A stretch of DNA of 44,825 bases, taken from contig JAEERC010000033.1 of assembly GCA_016285645.1 (NCBI GenBank), forward strand, positions 1 to 44,825. The letters run 5' to 3'. Made by a program: the position numbers and the translations under genes. Source of the stretch: Clostridiaceae bacterium. Lineage in GTDB: Bacteria > Bacillota > Clostridia > Oscillospirales > Acutalibacteraceae. Below the pieces are notes generated by a model that saw only the letters and a program-made list of their open reading frames with translations, was not told where the DNA came from and searched no databases. Of this stretch, positions 35,085-42,031 are shown one piece after another; the stretch's first letter is position 1; the number at the start of each line of letters is the position of its first letter.

Positions 35085-35340
35085 CTGAAAGCCAATATGC
35101 TTATTTTTGATATTTGAACTCTGTGCAAGTTTTGCCTATATGCGTCCACATGAGATTCCGGTTCCACAAATCAGCAAAAACCATGTGCACAGTGTTTTCA
35201 AATACGGTATATTCGGACAACTCCGGAGGTTCCGGTTTATTCCGGATCAAAGCGGGCGGGAAACCGGTTTCTGCCTTTCGGCAGTATCCCGCCGCTCATA
35301 TTCCGAATAAACGGTTGCCCGTAATATGATAAATTAGTAA
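35085..35340 (+). other. Gene-free region with duplicated leader and hairpins
   Basis: No convincing gene. A possible promoter (TTGAAC 35114-35119, 17-bp spacer, TATATG 35137-35142) opens onto a sequence that resembles the 5' leader of the zinc-finger gene read on the other strand (35137-35165 against 36098-36070, 25 of 29 bases identical). Downstream are stems such as CTGCC/GGCAG near 35270-35285 inside a larger GCGGG(C)GGGA/TCCCGCCGC pair. It may be a remnant of a duplicated gene start, or a small RNA. Confidence 0.45.
35137..35165 (+). repeat. Leader repeat, copy A
   Basis: 29 bp, 25 identical to copy B at 36070-36098 in the opposite orientation. Similarity continues with gaps to about 35215. 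Confidence 0.7.
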
Positions 35341-36015
35341 TTATCTACCTACGAAATCCCCGAAGATTACGGGAACAAGGCTCTCAAAGAAGTAAGCAAC
35401 GCCTGAGTCGCCTGCAGACTGGAATACTTCCTGGAGACCGGATTCTGTGAATACAGACATGAATACTTCAACGATGTAAGCGAAAACGCGTACAACTGAA
35501 GTGAAGCTGTTGGTGGGTACGTTGAGGTTGATACCCATAACGTATTTGTCGAACTGACGCATGATAACATCCCATACGGTGCCTTCGCCGTGGTTGGCAG
35601 CGATATGGTTGTTGTAGTCCTCTATGCTGGTTGCGATGTAGTTGCAGTCATCATAGGGGCAGGGAATAGCGTTGTCGGGATGAGTGTGAACCTGATCGAT
35701 GTGAGCTGCAAGATCGGCAGCGTTTTCGAAAACGAGGTCACATTTGTCGCATTTGAAGACTTTCGCTTCGGGAGCGTTGTCGGGATTCTTTTCGCAAACT
35801 GCTTCATGCTTTGCAAGAGTAGCGGCATTCTGGAAATAGTCACCGCAGTAACCGCACTGAACATAAGGGCAGCTTGAAATGTGTGCTTCATAGGAAGCGT
35901 CGCTTGTGAAAGCAGTACCGCACTTGGGGCATGTGCCGCCGGCTGCGAAAGCAACAACAGCAAACGAAGAAACAAGCGCGATGGAGAGAACAATTGCTAA
36001 GATTTTTCTTTTCAT
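35341..36015 (-). CDS. Secreted protein with four C2H2/C2HC zinc fingers
   Basis: A 224-residue protein with a Sec signal peptide (MKRKILAIVLSIALV, cleavage near Ala24/Ala25). Four finger motifs follow, all with the eukaryote-like 12-residue C-to-H spacing: Cys29/Cys32/His45/Cys49, Cys54/Cys57/His70/Cys74, Cys89/Cys92/His105/His110 and Cys119/Cys124/His137/His142. The linker aromatic/leucine positions of C2H2 fingers are present. Residues 150-224 form an amphipathic, rather hydrophobic tail (SVVRVFAYIVEVFMSVF). Since it is exported, DNA binding is unlikely; metal-stabilised protein interaction is more plausible. I know of no named family. It is divergent from the LytTR regulator across a 608-bp gap. 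Confidence 0.8.
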   Translation of the reverse strand: MKRKILAIVLSIALVSSFAVVAFAAGGTCPKCGTAFTSDASYEAHISSCPYVQCGYCGDYFQNAATLAKHEAVCEKNPDNAPEAKVFKCDKCDLVFENAADLAAHIDQVHTHPDNAIPCPYDDCNYIATSIEDYNNHIAANHGEGTVWDVIMRQFDKYVMGINLNVPTNSFTSVVRVFAYIVEVFMSVFTESGLQEVFQSAGDSGVAYFFESLVPVIFGDFVGR

Positions 36016-36069
36016 GGTTAACCATACCTTTCTTACCGTAATTGTAAACGGTGATTTTTGTTGTTATAC

Positions 36070-36098
36070 GGAGCCGGAATCTCACAGGGACGCATATA
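36070..36098 (-). repeat. Leader repeat, copy B, in the 5' region of the finger gene
   Basis: Inverted relative to copy A at 35137-35165; 25 of 29 bases match. It lies about 55-83 bp upstream of the finger gene's start codon. Confidence 0.7.
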
Positions 36099-36312
36099 AC
36101 AATTTTTGATTTTTTTGGATAAACGATTTTTCTGCCGCACATTCCACTCACGGCTGTGTCGAATGTCTGTTCGTCTGTCCACTCACTTCTATCACGGCGC
36201 ACTTAGTCAAGGCGCCATAATATTAATTATTATTATATACAGGGGGAGCAAAATTTCAATACCCGAAGTATAAACGGTATAAAAAAAGGATATTCCGTTA
36301 ATTTGGGCGTCG

Positions 36313-36341
36313 TTTCATCCCTCAGTTTTGCATTTCATCCC
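36313..36341 (+). promoter_or_regulatory. Candidate LytTR operator (direct repeat)
   Basis: TTTCATCCC occurs at 36313-36321 and 36333-36341, 20 bp start to start with an 11-bp gap, about 30 bp upstream of the -35 box. LytTR regulators bind pairs of 9-bp direct repeats spaced about two helical turns, so the arrangement fits autoregulation. The sequence itself does not match a known LytTR site. Confidence 0.4.
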
Positions 36342-36371
36342 GATTTTTTGAAATAAATTTGATAAAATCTA

Positions 36372-36399
36372 TTGCATTTCGGCTGAAAAGCGGTATAAT
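36372..36399 (+). promoter_or_regulatory. SigA promoter of the LytTR regulator gene
   Basis: TTGCAT (36372-36377), 16-bp spacer, TATAAT (36394-36399). It predicts a leader of about 215 nt. Confidence 0.7.
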
Positions 36400-36426
36400 A
36401 TGTCTGAACCCGGATTTCCGATATTT

Positions 36427-36492
36427 GTAAAGGTGGTTAACTTTACAAAAATATGATTATGTGTGATTTTGTGTAAAGTATAAATACTTTAC
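36427..36492 (+). repeat. Paired GTAAAG/CTTTAC palindromes in the leader
   Basis: GTAAAG at 36427 and 36473 and CTTTAC at 36441 and 36487. Each motif recurs at exactly 46 bp, forming two stem-loops (36426-36432 / 36441-36447 and 36473-36480 / 36485-36492). They could be operators or RNA hairpins controlling the regulator. Confidence 0.5.
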
Positions 36493-36623
36493 TTTCCTTT
36501 AAATAAAGGGTTTTCGGGCTTTTTACGGGGTGGAAATGTTAAGTTTTTTATGTTTACAATTATCGTATTCCCGTGATATGTCTCCCCTTGTCACCCATAT
36601 ATAATATTGTATAGGAGATTTTT

Positions 36624-37349
36624 ATGAAAATACTTATTTGCGACAGCGATCTGGAGTCAATAGCGAAGCTTGCCCAGATAATCAGGAACAAATATAACGA
36701 AAGCGACCTGCATACCGACCTGCTTATTGAGGCGACGCACACGCCTGAGGAATTTCTCGGCGCTCTCAATACGGCGGAGCTGCCTTTCGATATAATCTTC
36801 ACCGACATCGCCCCCGGAGGCGAGCCGGGCATTCCCGTGGCTCTTGTTGCGAAAAACCGTTTTCCCCAAACGCAGATAATTTTTTTCAGCGCCAACCCGA
36901 AGCTTGCCGAACTTATTTATGTTGAGATGCAGCCCTACGCTTTTATCAACAAACCGTTCAACGCGGAAATAGTTTATCACCACATTGACACAATCGCTCA
37001 GAAGCTCAGCGGCGAAATCAAGACGCTGGAACTTTTTTCAAACAGGCAGACTTATAAAATCGACCTCAAGCGCATAACCTACATTGAAAGCGACCGCAAC
37101 AAAATCACCGTGCATCTTGTAAGGGACAGTCTGACCGCCATATCGACCCTCAGGGAAATTGAAAAATCACTTGACGAAAATTTCATTAAATGCCACAAGA
37201 GTTTTATTGTAAACCTCGCGTACATCATAGGTGTTGAAAAGGGCGACTTTCTGCTGGCGACCGGCGAGAGGGTACCGATAAGCCGCGCGAACCTCACTAA
37301 GAGCAAATTCGATTTTATGATGTACAAGGGCGGAGTGAGCAATATCTGA
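36624..37349 (+). CDS. Orphan LytTR-type response regulator
   Basis: A 241-residue regulator of the AgrA/ComE/LytR class. The receiver domain (1-122) has acidic residues Asp7 and Asp9, phospho-acceptor Asp61 in DIIFTDIAPG and Lys in INKPFN. The LytTR DNA-binding domain (about 135-237) has KRITYIESDRNKITVHL and CHKSFIVNLAYI. AGGAG precedes the ATG. No histidine kinase gene is adjacent, so the sensor lies elsewhere or the receiver works without phosphorylation. In Firmicutes such regulators often control peptide signals, bacteriocins or surface proteins. A small amphipathic peptide gene converges on it and a secreted zinc-finger gene diverges from it. Confidence 0.92.
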   Translation: MKILICDSDLESIAKLAQIIRNKYNESDLHTDLLIEATHTPEEFLGALNTAELPFDIIFTDIAPGGEPGIPVALVAKNRFPQTQIIFFSANPKLAELIYVEMQPYAFINKPFNAEIVYHHIDTIAQKLSGEIKTLELFSNRQTYKIDLKRITYIESDRNKITVHLVRDSLTAISTLREIEKSLDENFIKCHKSFIVNLAYIIGVEKGDFLLATGERVPISRANLTKSKFDFMMYKGGVSNI

Positions 37350-37369
37350 CAAAATAATAAAAAAATAAG

Positions 37370-37397
37370 CCGCTGTCTGAAGACAGCGGTTTTGTGT
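37370..37397. terminator. Bidirectional terminator
   Basis: A 9-bp palindromic stem (37370-37378 / 37381-37389) is flanked by A and T runs, between the LytTR gene and the convergent peptide gene. Confidence 0.88.
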
Positions 37398-37405
37398 TTT
37401 GTTTC

Positions 37406-37582
37406 TCAGCCGGATACAAAATTCGCAAGGAGTTTTGTGAGCACCTGTACAAGAGGGCTGATGTATGTTGCGAGACCTGCGATTGAGTTTGTATCGATCT
37501 TTGTGATATCGAACTTTGAAAGCAGTGTGAACGCCTGAGCTACAAGATTGACAAGTGACTGTAAAAGAGCGGTATAATCCAT
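37406..37582 (-). CDS. 58-residue amphipathic peptide, no leader
   Basis: ATG 37582 is preceded by AAAGGAAGG at 7-8 bp. The peptide begins MDYTALLQSLVNLVAQAF and ends VLTKLLANFVSG. It has two hydrophobic/amphipathic helices (about 3-23 and 33-57) joined by a polar turn (KFDITKIDTN). There are no cysteines, no signal peptide and no GG leader. It has its own consensus promoter (37615-37643) and a strong terminator, so it is a free-standing gene. Size and character recall leaderless bacteriocins or phenol-soluble-modulin-like peptides, but I see no specific homology. It could also be a small membrane-associated protein. Confidence 0.72.
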   Translation of the reverse strand: MDYTALLQSLVNLVAQAFTLLSKFDITKIDTNSIAGLATYISPLVQVLTKLLANFVSG

Positions 37583-37614
37583 ATACGAACCTTCCTTTCT
37601 GAAATTGTGATTAG

Positions 37615-37643
37615 ATTATATTACAACGGTTAAACAAAATCAA
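37615..37643 (-). promoter_or_regulatory. SigA promoter of the 58-residue peptide gene
   Basis: On the minus strand: TTGATT (37643-37638), 17-bp spacer, TATAAT (37620-37615). Upstream DNA is very AT-rich, with short ATATCA repeats. Confidence 0.75.
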
Positions 37644-37714
37644 GCGTTTTAATATGATATTTGATATTTTTTATTATTATATTTTATTACATTATTAATT
37701 AAGCGTCTCCGCCG

Positions 37715-38977
37715 CTACGCTTCCACACAGTAGGATTTGTATTTTTCCGCGAGGCGCACATCGGCGGTTATGTCGAGGAAAATTCCGTTTTCGCGGTATT
37801 CCTCAGAGTGGACTACGCCGTCCTTGCGCAGAGCCGCCGCGGCTGAGCCGTCGCTGTAGGGTATGAGCATTTTAAGTCTTATTCGTGAGGGAGGCAGGGC
37901 TTTCGCTATCGCCTCAAGCAGTCTGTCAAAGCCCCTGCCCTCGAGAGCCGAAATCGACACCGAGTTTTTTTCTGTGCGGAAGGGTTCCGCTCCTCCGATT
38001 TTATCGACCTTGTTGTAAACATAGACCACCGGCTTGTCCTTGCAGCCGAGGGAATCGAGAATTTCATCGGTGACCTTTATATGGTTCGGGTATTCGGGGT
38101 CGGACGCGTCGCAGACATTGAGTATTACATCGGCAACAGCCGCCTCCTCGAGCGTTGACTTGAACGCCTCAACGAGATTGTGCGGAAGCCGTCTTATAAA
38201 GCCGACGGTGTCTATGAGCATAACGCGCCTGCCGTCGGGCAGAACGAGCGCTCTCGATGTGGGGTCGAGCGTTGCGAAAAGCTTGTCCTCAACGAGCACC
38301 TCCGCCTGTGTGAGAGCGTTCATGAGCGTTGACTTGCCCGCGTTTGTGTAGCCGACTATGGCAACGGTCTCAACACCGTCCTTCGCTCTCCTCGCGCGTA
38401 GGAGTCCTCTGCGCTTTTCGAGTTCTTTAAGTTCGTTTTCAAGGCGGTTAATCCTGCCTCTTATATGACGGCGGTCGGTTTCGAGTTTTGTTTCGCCGGG
38501 GCCCCTTGTGCCTATGCCGCCGCCGAGACGCGAAAGCTCCCTGCCCTTGCCCGAAAGGCGCGGCAGTGTGTATTTGAGCTGGGCGAGTTCAACCTGAAGT
38601 TTGCCCTCGCTGCTTCTCGCGCGGGCAGCGAATATGTCCAGAATCAGCGTTGTACGGTCAATGACTCTGACATCGGTCGCGTTTTCGATGTTGCGCTGCT
38701 GAGAGGGGGATATTTCGCCGTCAACAATGATGAGATCCGCCGTGTGTACAGTGCAGAACTCGGCGAGTTCCTCAAGCCGTCCGCTTCCGAGGTATGATGC
38801 CGGGTCGGGCGCGGGGCGCTTCTGAACCATGCGGGCTATAACCTGCGCGCCCGCGGTTTCACTCAACTCCTCAAGCTCGTCAAGCGAGATTTCGCAGTCA
38901 AACTCGCCGGTGTCAACGCTGACGAGAATCGCCTGTTCGGGTATTTCGGAAATTTTGTCGGTAAGTTCCATAATCAT
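37715..38977 (-). CDS. hflX: Ribosome-associated GTPase HflX
   Basis: A 420-residue HflX: N-terminal domain (about 1-175, with AILVSVDTGEF and SLDELEEL), a coiled-coil (RLENELKELEKRRGLLRARR) and the GTPase domain with P-loop VGYTNAGKSTLMNAL, switch II DTVGFIRRLP and NKVD. HflX splits stalled or heat-damaged 70S ribosomes. Start ATG 38977 (or 38971) agrees with the family; a longer in-frame version would run into galE. The start sits only 3 bp beyond a 15-bp-stem terminator and has no clear ribosome site. Confidence 0.93.
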   Translation of the reverse strand: MIMELTDKISEIPEQAILVSVDTGEFDCEISLDELEELSETAGAQVIARMVQKRPAPDPASYLGSGRLEELAEFCTVHTADLIIVDGEISPSQQRNIENATDVRVIDRTTLILDIFAARARSSEGKLQVELAQLKYTLPRLSGKGRELSRLGGGIGTRGPGETKLETDRRHIRGRINRLENELKELEKRRGLLRARRAKDGVETVAIVGYTNAGKSTLMNALTQAEVLVEDKLFATLDPTSRALVLPDGRRVMLIDTVGFIRRLPHNLVEAFKSTLEEAAVADVILNVCDASDPEYPNHIKVTDEILDSLGCKDKPVVYVYNKVDKIGGAEPFRTEKNSVSISALEGRGFDRLLEAIAKALPPSRIRLKMLIPYSDGSAAAALRKDGVVHSEEYRENGIFLDITADVRLAEKYKSYCVEA

Positions 38978-38980
38978 TTC

Positions 38981-39013
38981 AAAAATGCCGCCGCACGATG
39001 CGGCGGCATTTTT
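38981..39013. terminator. Strong hairpin between galE and hflX
   Basis: A perfect 15-bp inverted repeat (38981-38995 / 38999-39013, loop CGA) includes T runs on either strand. As a terminator for galE it ends immediately before the hflX start. Confidence 0.88.
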
Positions 39014-39032
39014 CCGTTTCTTAAGTATTTTT

Positions 39033-40049
39033 TCAGTCTCCGTAGCCGTCGGGATTGCCCAACTGCCAGCGCACGGTGTCCTCGCACATTTTGTCAAGGT
39101 CGCGCTTTGCCTCCCAGCCGAGTTCGGCTTTCGCCTTTGACGGGTCGGAGAAGCAGGTGTCAATATCGCCTGCGCGGCGCGGACCGAATTTGAACGGCAG
39201 AGGTCTTCCTATTGCCTTTTCAACGCCCGCTTTTATGTCAAGCACGCTGTAGCCGATGCCCGTGCCGAGGTTGTAGATGTTGCAGCCCGTTTCGCCGAGC
39301 ACCTTTTCAACCGCTTTGATATGGCCGAGCGCCAGGTCAACAACGTGGATGTAATCGCGCACACCCGTGCCGTCGGGAGTGTTGAAATCGTTGCCGTAAA
39401 TTGTAAGTTCGGGAAGTTTGCCCACAACAACGCGCATAATATAGGGCATAAGATTGTTGGGAATGCCGCGCGGGTCCTCACCGATTCTGCCGCTCTCGTG
39501 GGCGCCGATGGGGTTGAAATATCTGAGCAGGCACACGCTCCACTCCTTATCCGCTTCGTATGTGTCCTGCAGAATTTTTTCAATATAAAGCTTGGTTGTG
39601 CCGTAGGGGTTAGTTGTTTTGCCCGTGGGCATATCCTCGCGCAGGGGCGATTCATTTTCCGCCCCGTAAACGGTTGCGGACGAACTGAAAACTATCTTTT
39701 TGCAGCCTGCCGCCTGCATCGCCTTGCAGAGGGTGACAGTGCCTGAAATGTTGTTTTCATAGTAGTCAAGCGGCTTCTGCCAACTTTCGGGAACGCTCTT
39801 GAGCCCCGCGAAATGTATGACGGCGTCGATGCTGTTCTGAGCAAATACTCTGTCAAGCGCCTCGCGGTCGCGGATATCCGCCTCAATGAATTTCGCCTTT
39901 TTGCCGGTAATTTCTTCAACGCGTTTTACACTTTCGGTCTTGCTGTTGCAGAGATTATCAAGTATAATAACATCATAGCCCGCGTTGAGAAGCTCGAGCG
40001 CGGTGTGCGAACCGATATATCCGGCGCCGCCGGTGACAAGAATTGACAT
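39033..40049 (-). CDS. galE: UDP-glucose 4-epimerase GalE
   Basis: A 338-residue extended SDR enzyme: NAD-binding TGGAGYIGSHTALELL at the N-terminus, FSSSATVYG (Ser/Thr of the catalytic triad) and the YGTTKLYIEK motif (Tyr-x3-Lys). It interconverts UDP-glucose and UDP-galactose for galactose use and for surface glycans. ATG 40049 is chosen because AGGAGG lies 7 bp upstream; an upstream TTG in frame is not needed. It may supply UDP-galactose to the polysaccharide cluster at 14-17 kb, though it is not linked to it. Confidence 0.96.
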   Translation of the reverse strand: MSILVTGGAGYIGSHTALELLNAGYDVIILDNLCNSKTESVKRVEEITGKKAKFIEADIRDREALDRVFAQNSIDAVIHFAGLKSVPESWQKPLDYYENNISGTVTLCKAMQAAGCKKIVFSSSATVYGAENESPLREDMPTGKTTNPYGTTKLYIEKILQDTYEADKEWSVCLLRYFNPIGAHESGRIGEDPRGIPNNLMPYIMRVVVGKLPELTIYGNDFNTPDGTGVRDYIHVVDLALGHIKAVEKVLGETGCNIYNLGTGIGYSVLDIKAGVEKAIGRPLPFKFGPRRAGDIDTCFSDPSKAKAELGWEAKRDLDKMCEDTVRWQLGNPDGYGD

Positions 40050-40141
40050 GACCAAACCTCCTGAAAAAACCTATCTTTTATATTATGTAATAATTTCCGA
40101 TAAAAATCAATAAAAAAATACAATTTTAAAAGGAAAACACG

Positions 40142-41005
40142 ATGATGAATCTCTGTGACTATTCCGAAATAAAAAAACTGCTCGAAATCAACAATTTTCA
40201 TTTTTCAAAATCGCTGGGTCAGAATTTCATAATAAACCCGGCCGTGTGCCCGAAAATGGCGGAAATGAGCGGTATTGACGGCGAAAGCGGCGTTATTGAA
40301 ATAGGGCCCGGCATAGGCGTTCTCACCGCGGAACTCGCCAAACGGGCGAAAAAAGTTGTGTGCATTGAACTTGACTCAAAACTCCTCCCCCTGCTCGGCA
40401 TCACCCTGAAGGAGTTCGACAACATTGAAATAATTAACGCCGATGTGCTCAAAACCGACCTTCACGCGCTTATTAAAGAAAAATTCGCGGGGATGAAGGT
40501 TTTTGTATGCGCGAACCTGCCGTATTACATCACCTCGCCCGTGATTATGGCGTTGCTCGAAAGCAGAATCAATGTTGAGAGCATTACGGTTATGGTTCAG
40601 AAGGAGGCGGCGGAGAGGATGTGCGCCCCTGTCGGCTCAAGGGATTCGGGGGCTGTGACCGTCTCGGTCAACTACTACGCCGAGGCGCAGAAACTTTTTG
40701 ATGTGAGCGCGGGCTCCTTTATGCCCGCCCCGAAGGTTGACAGCAGCGTTATGAAACTGAACATTCGCAAAACTCCGCCTGTTGACGTGACGGATGAGGC
40801 GTTCTTTTTCAGAACCGTGCGGGCGGCGTTCGGCCAGAGAAGAAAAACCGCTTCAAACTCAATAAGCTCGGGGCTCGGCGTCGCCAAACAGGCGGTTATA
40901 AAGGCGATTGCCGACTGCGGTTTCGCGCCCGACATACGCGCCGAAGCGCTTACATTGGAGGATCTGGCGAAACTCAGCGAGGCGATAAAAGCAAACATTT
41001 TATAA
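40142..41005 (+). CDS. rsmA: 16S rRNA dimethyladenosine transferase RsmA (KsgA)
   Basis: A 287-residue enzyme that dimethylates A1518 and A1519 near the 3' end of 16S rRNA. It shows KSLGQNFIINPAV, the SAM site VIEIGPGIGVLTAELAKR, the catalytic NLPYYITSPV and the C-terminal RNA-binding region with AAFGQRRKTASN. Length is typical. AAGGA precedes the ATG. Confidence 0.96.
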   Translation: MMNLCDYSEIKKLLEINNFHFSKSLGQNFIINPAVCPKMAEMSGIDGESGVIEIGPGIGVLTAELAKRAKKVVCIELDSKLLPLLGITLKEFDNIEIINADVLKTDLHALIKEKFAGMKVFVCANLPYYITSPVIMALLESRINVESITVMVQKEAAERMCAPVGSRDSGAVTVSVNYYAEAQKLFDVSAGSFMPAPKVDSSVMKLNIRKTPPVDVTDEAFFFRTVRAAFGQRRKTASNSISSGLGVAKQAVIKAIADCGFAPDIRAEALTLEDLAKLSEAIKANIL

Positions 41006-41021
41006 TAAAAGCATTTGTTTA

Positions 41022-41050
41022 TTGACTTTATTTTATTAATATGATAAATT
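41022..41050 (+). promoter_or_regulatory. SigA promoter of the amino-acid transporter unit
   Basis: TTGACT (41022-41027), 17-bp spacer, TAAATT (41045-41050). Confidence 0.6.
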
Positions 41051-41087
41051 AGTTTTACGACCACAATTATTTTACGGAGGAGTTATT

Positions 41088-41945
41088 ATGAAAAAAAGAG
41101 TAACAGCACTTATTCTCGCGGTTATTACCGTTATGCTTGCCTTCTCGCTCGCGGGCTGCGGAGGCAAAGGCGGTGAGGAATCATCCACAAAAGAAAAAAT
41201 CAAGAATGAAAGCGTTTCTTACGGTTCCGAAGAAAGCAGAACATCTTTCACTATGGGTATCGATCCGGAGTATCCTCCTTTCAGCTATATGGGCGATGAC
41301 GGCGAATACACCGGCTTTGATGTTGAGGTGTGCAAAGCGGTCTGCGACTATCTCGGCTGGGATTTCGAGGTTTTCGGTGTAAACTGGGATCAGAAACTCA
41401 TTCAGCTTGACGCGGGCGAGTGCGACTGCGTATGGTCCGGTATGACAATTCTCGACTCTATGAAGGAATCCGGCTATGTTATTTCAAGACCGTATTTTGA
41501 CAACGAGCAGGTTCTTCTTGTAAAAGCCGGCAGCGGCTTCAAATCATCCAAGGACCTCGCCGGCAAAGATGTTGCGGTTCAGCTCGGCACTTCCGGCGAG
41601 TCGCTTCTCAACGAAGACCTTGCGGATCTCGCCGCGACCTTCGGCAATGTTATCACCTGCGACAGTTTCCTCAAATGCTTCACGGAACTTGAAGGAAACG
41701 CCGTTGACGCCGTTTTCGTTGACAGACCCGTTGCCGACAGTTATGTTGCGGAGCACGACGGCTTTGTTATCATCGACGAGGATCTCGGTGCCGAGCAGTA
41801 CGGTATCGCTTTCCGCTCGGGCGACACTCAGCTCTGCGCTCTTGTTGAAGGCGCAATCGACGCTCTTGTCGCTGACGGGACCTATGCCGAAATAGCGGCA
41901 AAATACGAAGACATTGACGAAGGAAACCTTATTTTCCTCAAATAA
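41088..41945 (+). CDS. Amino-acid ABC transporter substrate-binding lipoprotein
   Basis: A 285-residue lipoprotein (lipobox LAGC, Cys24) with a family 3 solute-binding fold: MGIDPEYPPFSYMG, GFDVEVCKAVCDYLG, WDQKLIQLDAGECD and VQLGTSGE. It captures a polar amino acid outside the membrane. A GGAGGAG ribosome site precedes the ATG. A hairpin follows before the permease gene, which would give more binding protein than permease, as is usual for such systems. Confidence 0.92.
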   Translation: MKKRVTALILAVITVMLAFSLAGCGGKGGEESSTKEKIKNESVSYGSEESRTSFTMGIDPEYPPFSYMGDDGEYTGFDVEVCKAVCDYLGWDFEVFGVNWDQKLIQLDAGECDCVWSGMTILDSMKESGYVISRPYFDNEQVLLVKAGSGFKSSKDLAGKDVAVQLGTSGESLLNEDLADLAATFGNVITCDSFLKCFTELEGNAVDAVFVDRPVADSYVAEHDGFVIIDEDLGAEQYGIAFRSGDTQLCALVEGAIDALVADGTYAEIAAKYEDIDEGNLIFLK

Positions 41946-41964
41946 TCAACCGGCGCACAGTTTT

Positions 41965-41998
41965 CCCGAAGGCGCAGAAATGTGCCTTCGGGTTTAAT
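41965..41998 (+). terminator. Intra-operon hairpin after the binding-protein gene
   Basis: A 12-bp stem (41965-41976 / 41981-41992) with a GAAA loop and a short T-rich tail. It is probably a partial terminator or an mRNA stabiliser. Confidence 0.75.
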
Positions 41999-42031
41999 TA
42001 TTGATTTAACAGAACAGGAAACGGAACAGTT

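Larger units (their letters stand above)
36016..36623. other. Divergent control region between the finger gene and lytTR gene
   Basis: 608 bp without a gene and AT-rich. It holds, from left to right: the finger-gene leader with repeat copy B (36070-36098) inside an inverted repeat (TTGTTAT 36061-36067 / ATAACAA 36096-36102); an AT-rich block; a 9-bp direct repeat (36313-36321, 36333-36341); a SigA promoter (36372-36399); and two GTAAAG/CTTTAC palindromes in the long 5' leader of the LytTR gene. Confidence 0.7.

Noticed and set aside
35107-35329. Overlapping open frames of 67 and 71 codons
   Set aside because: No ribosome site, two competing frames over hairpins and repeat sequence; more likely non-coding or a remnant.
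38978-39163. N-terminal extension of HflX into the galE region
   Set aside because: It lies inside galE in another frame and across a strong terminator; HflX-like sequence begins at 38977.
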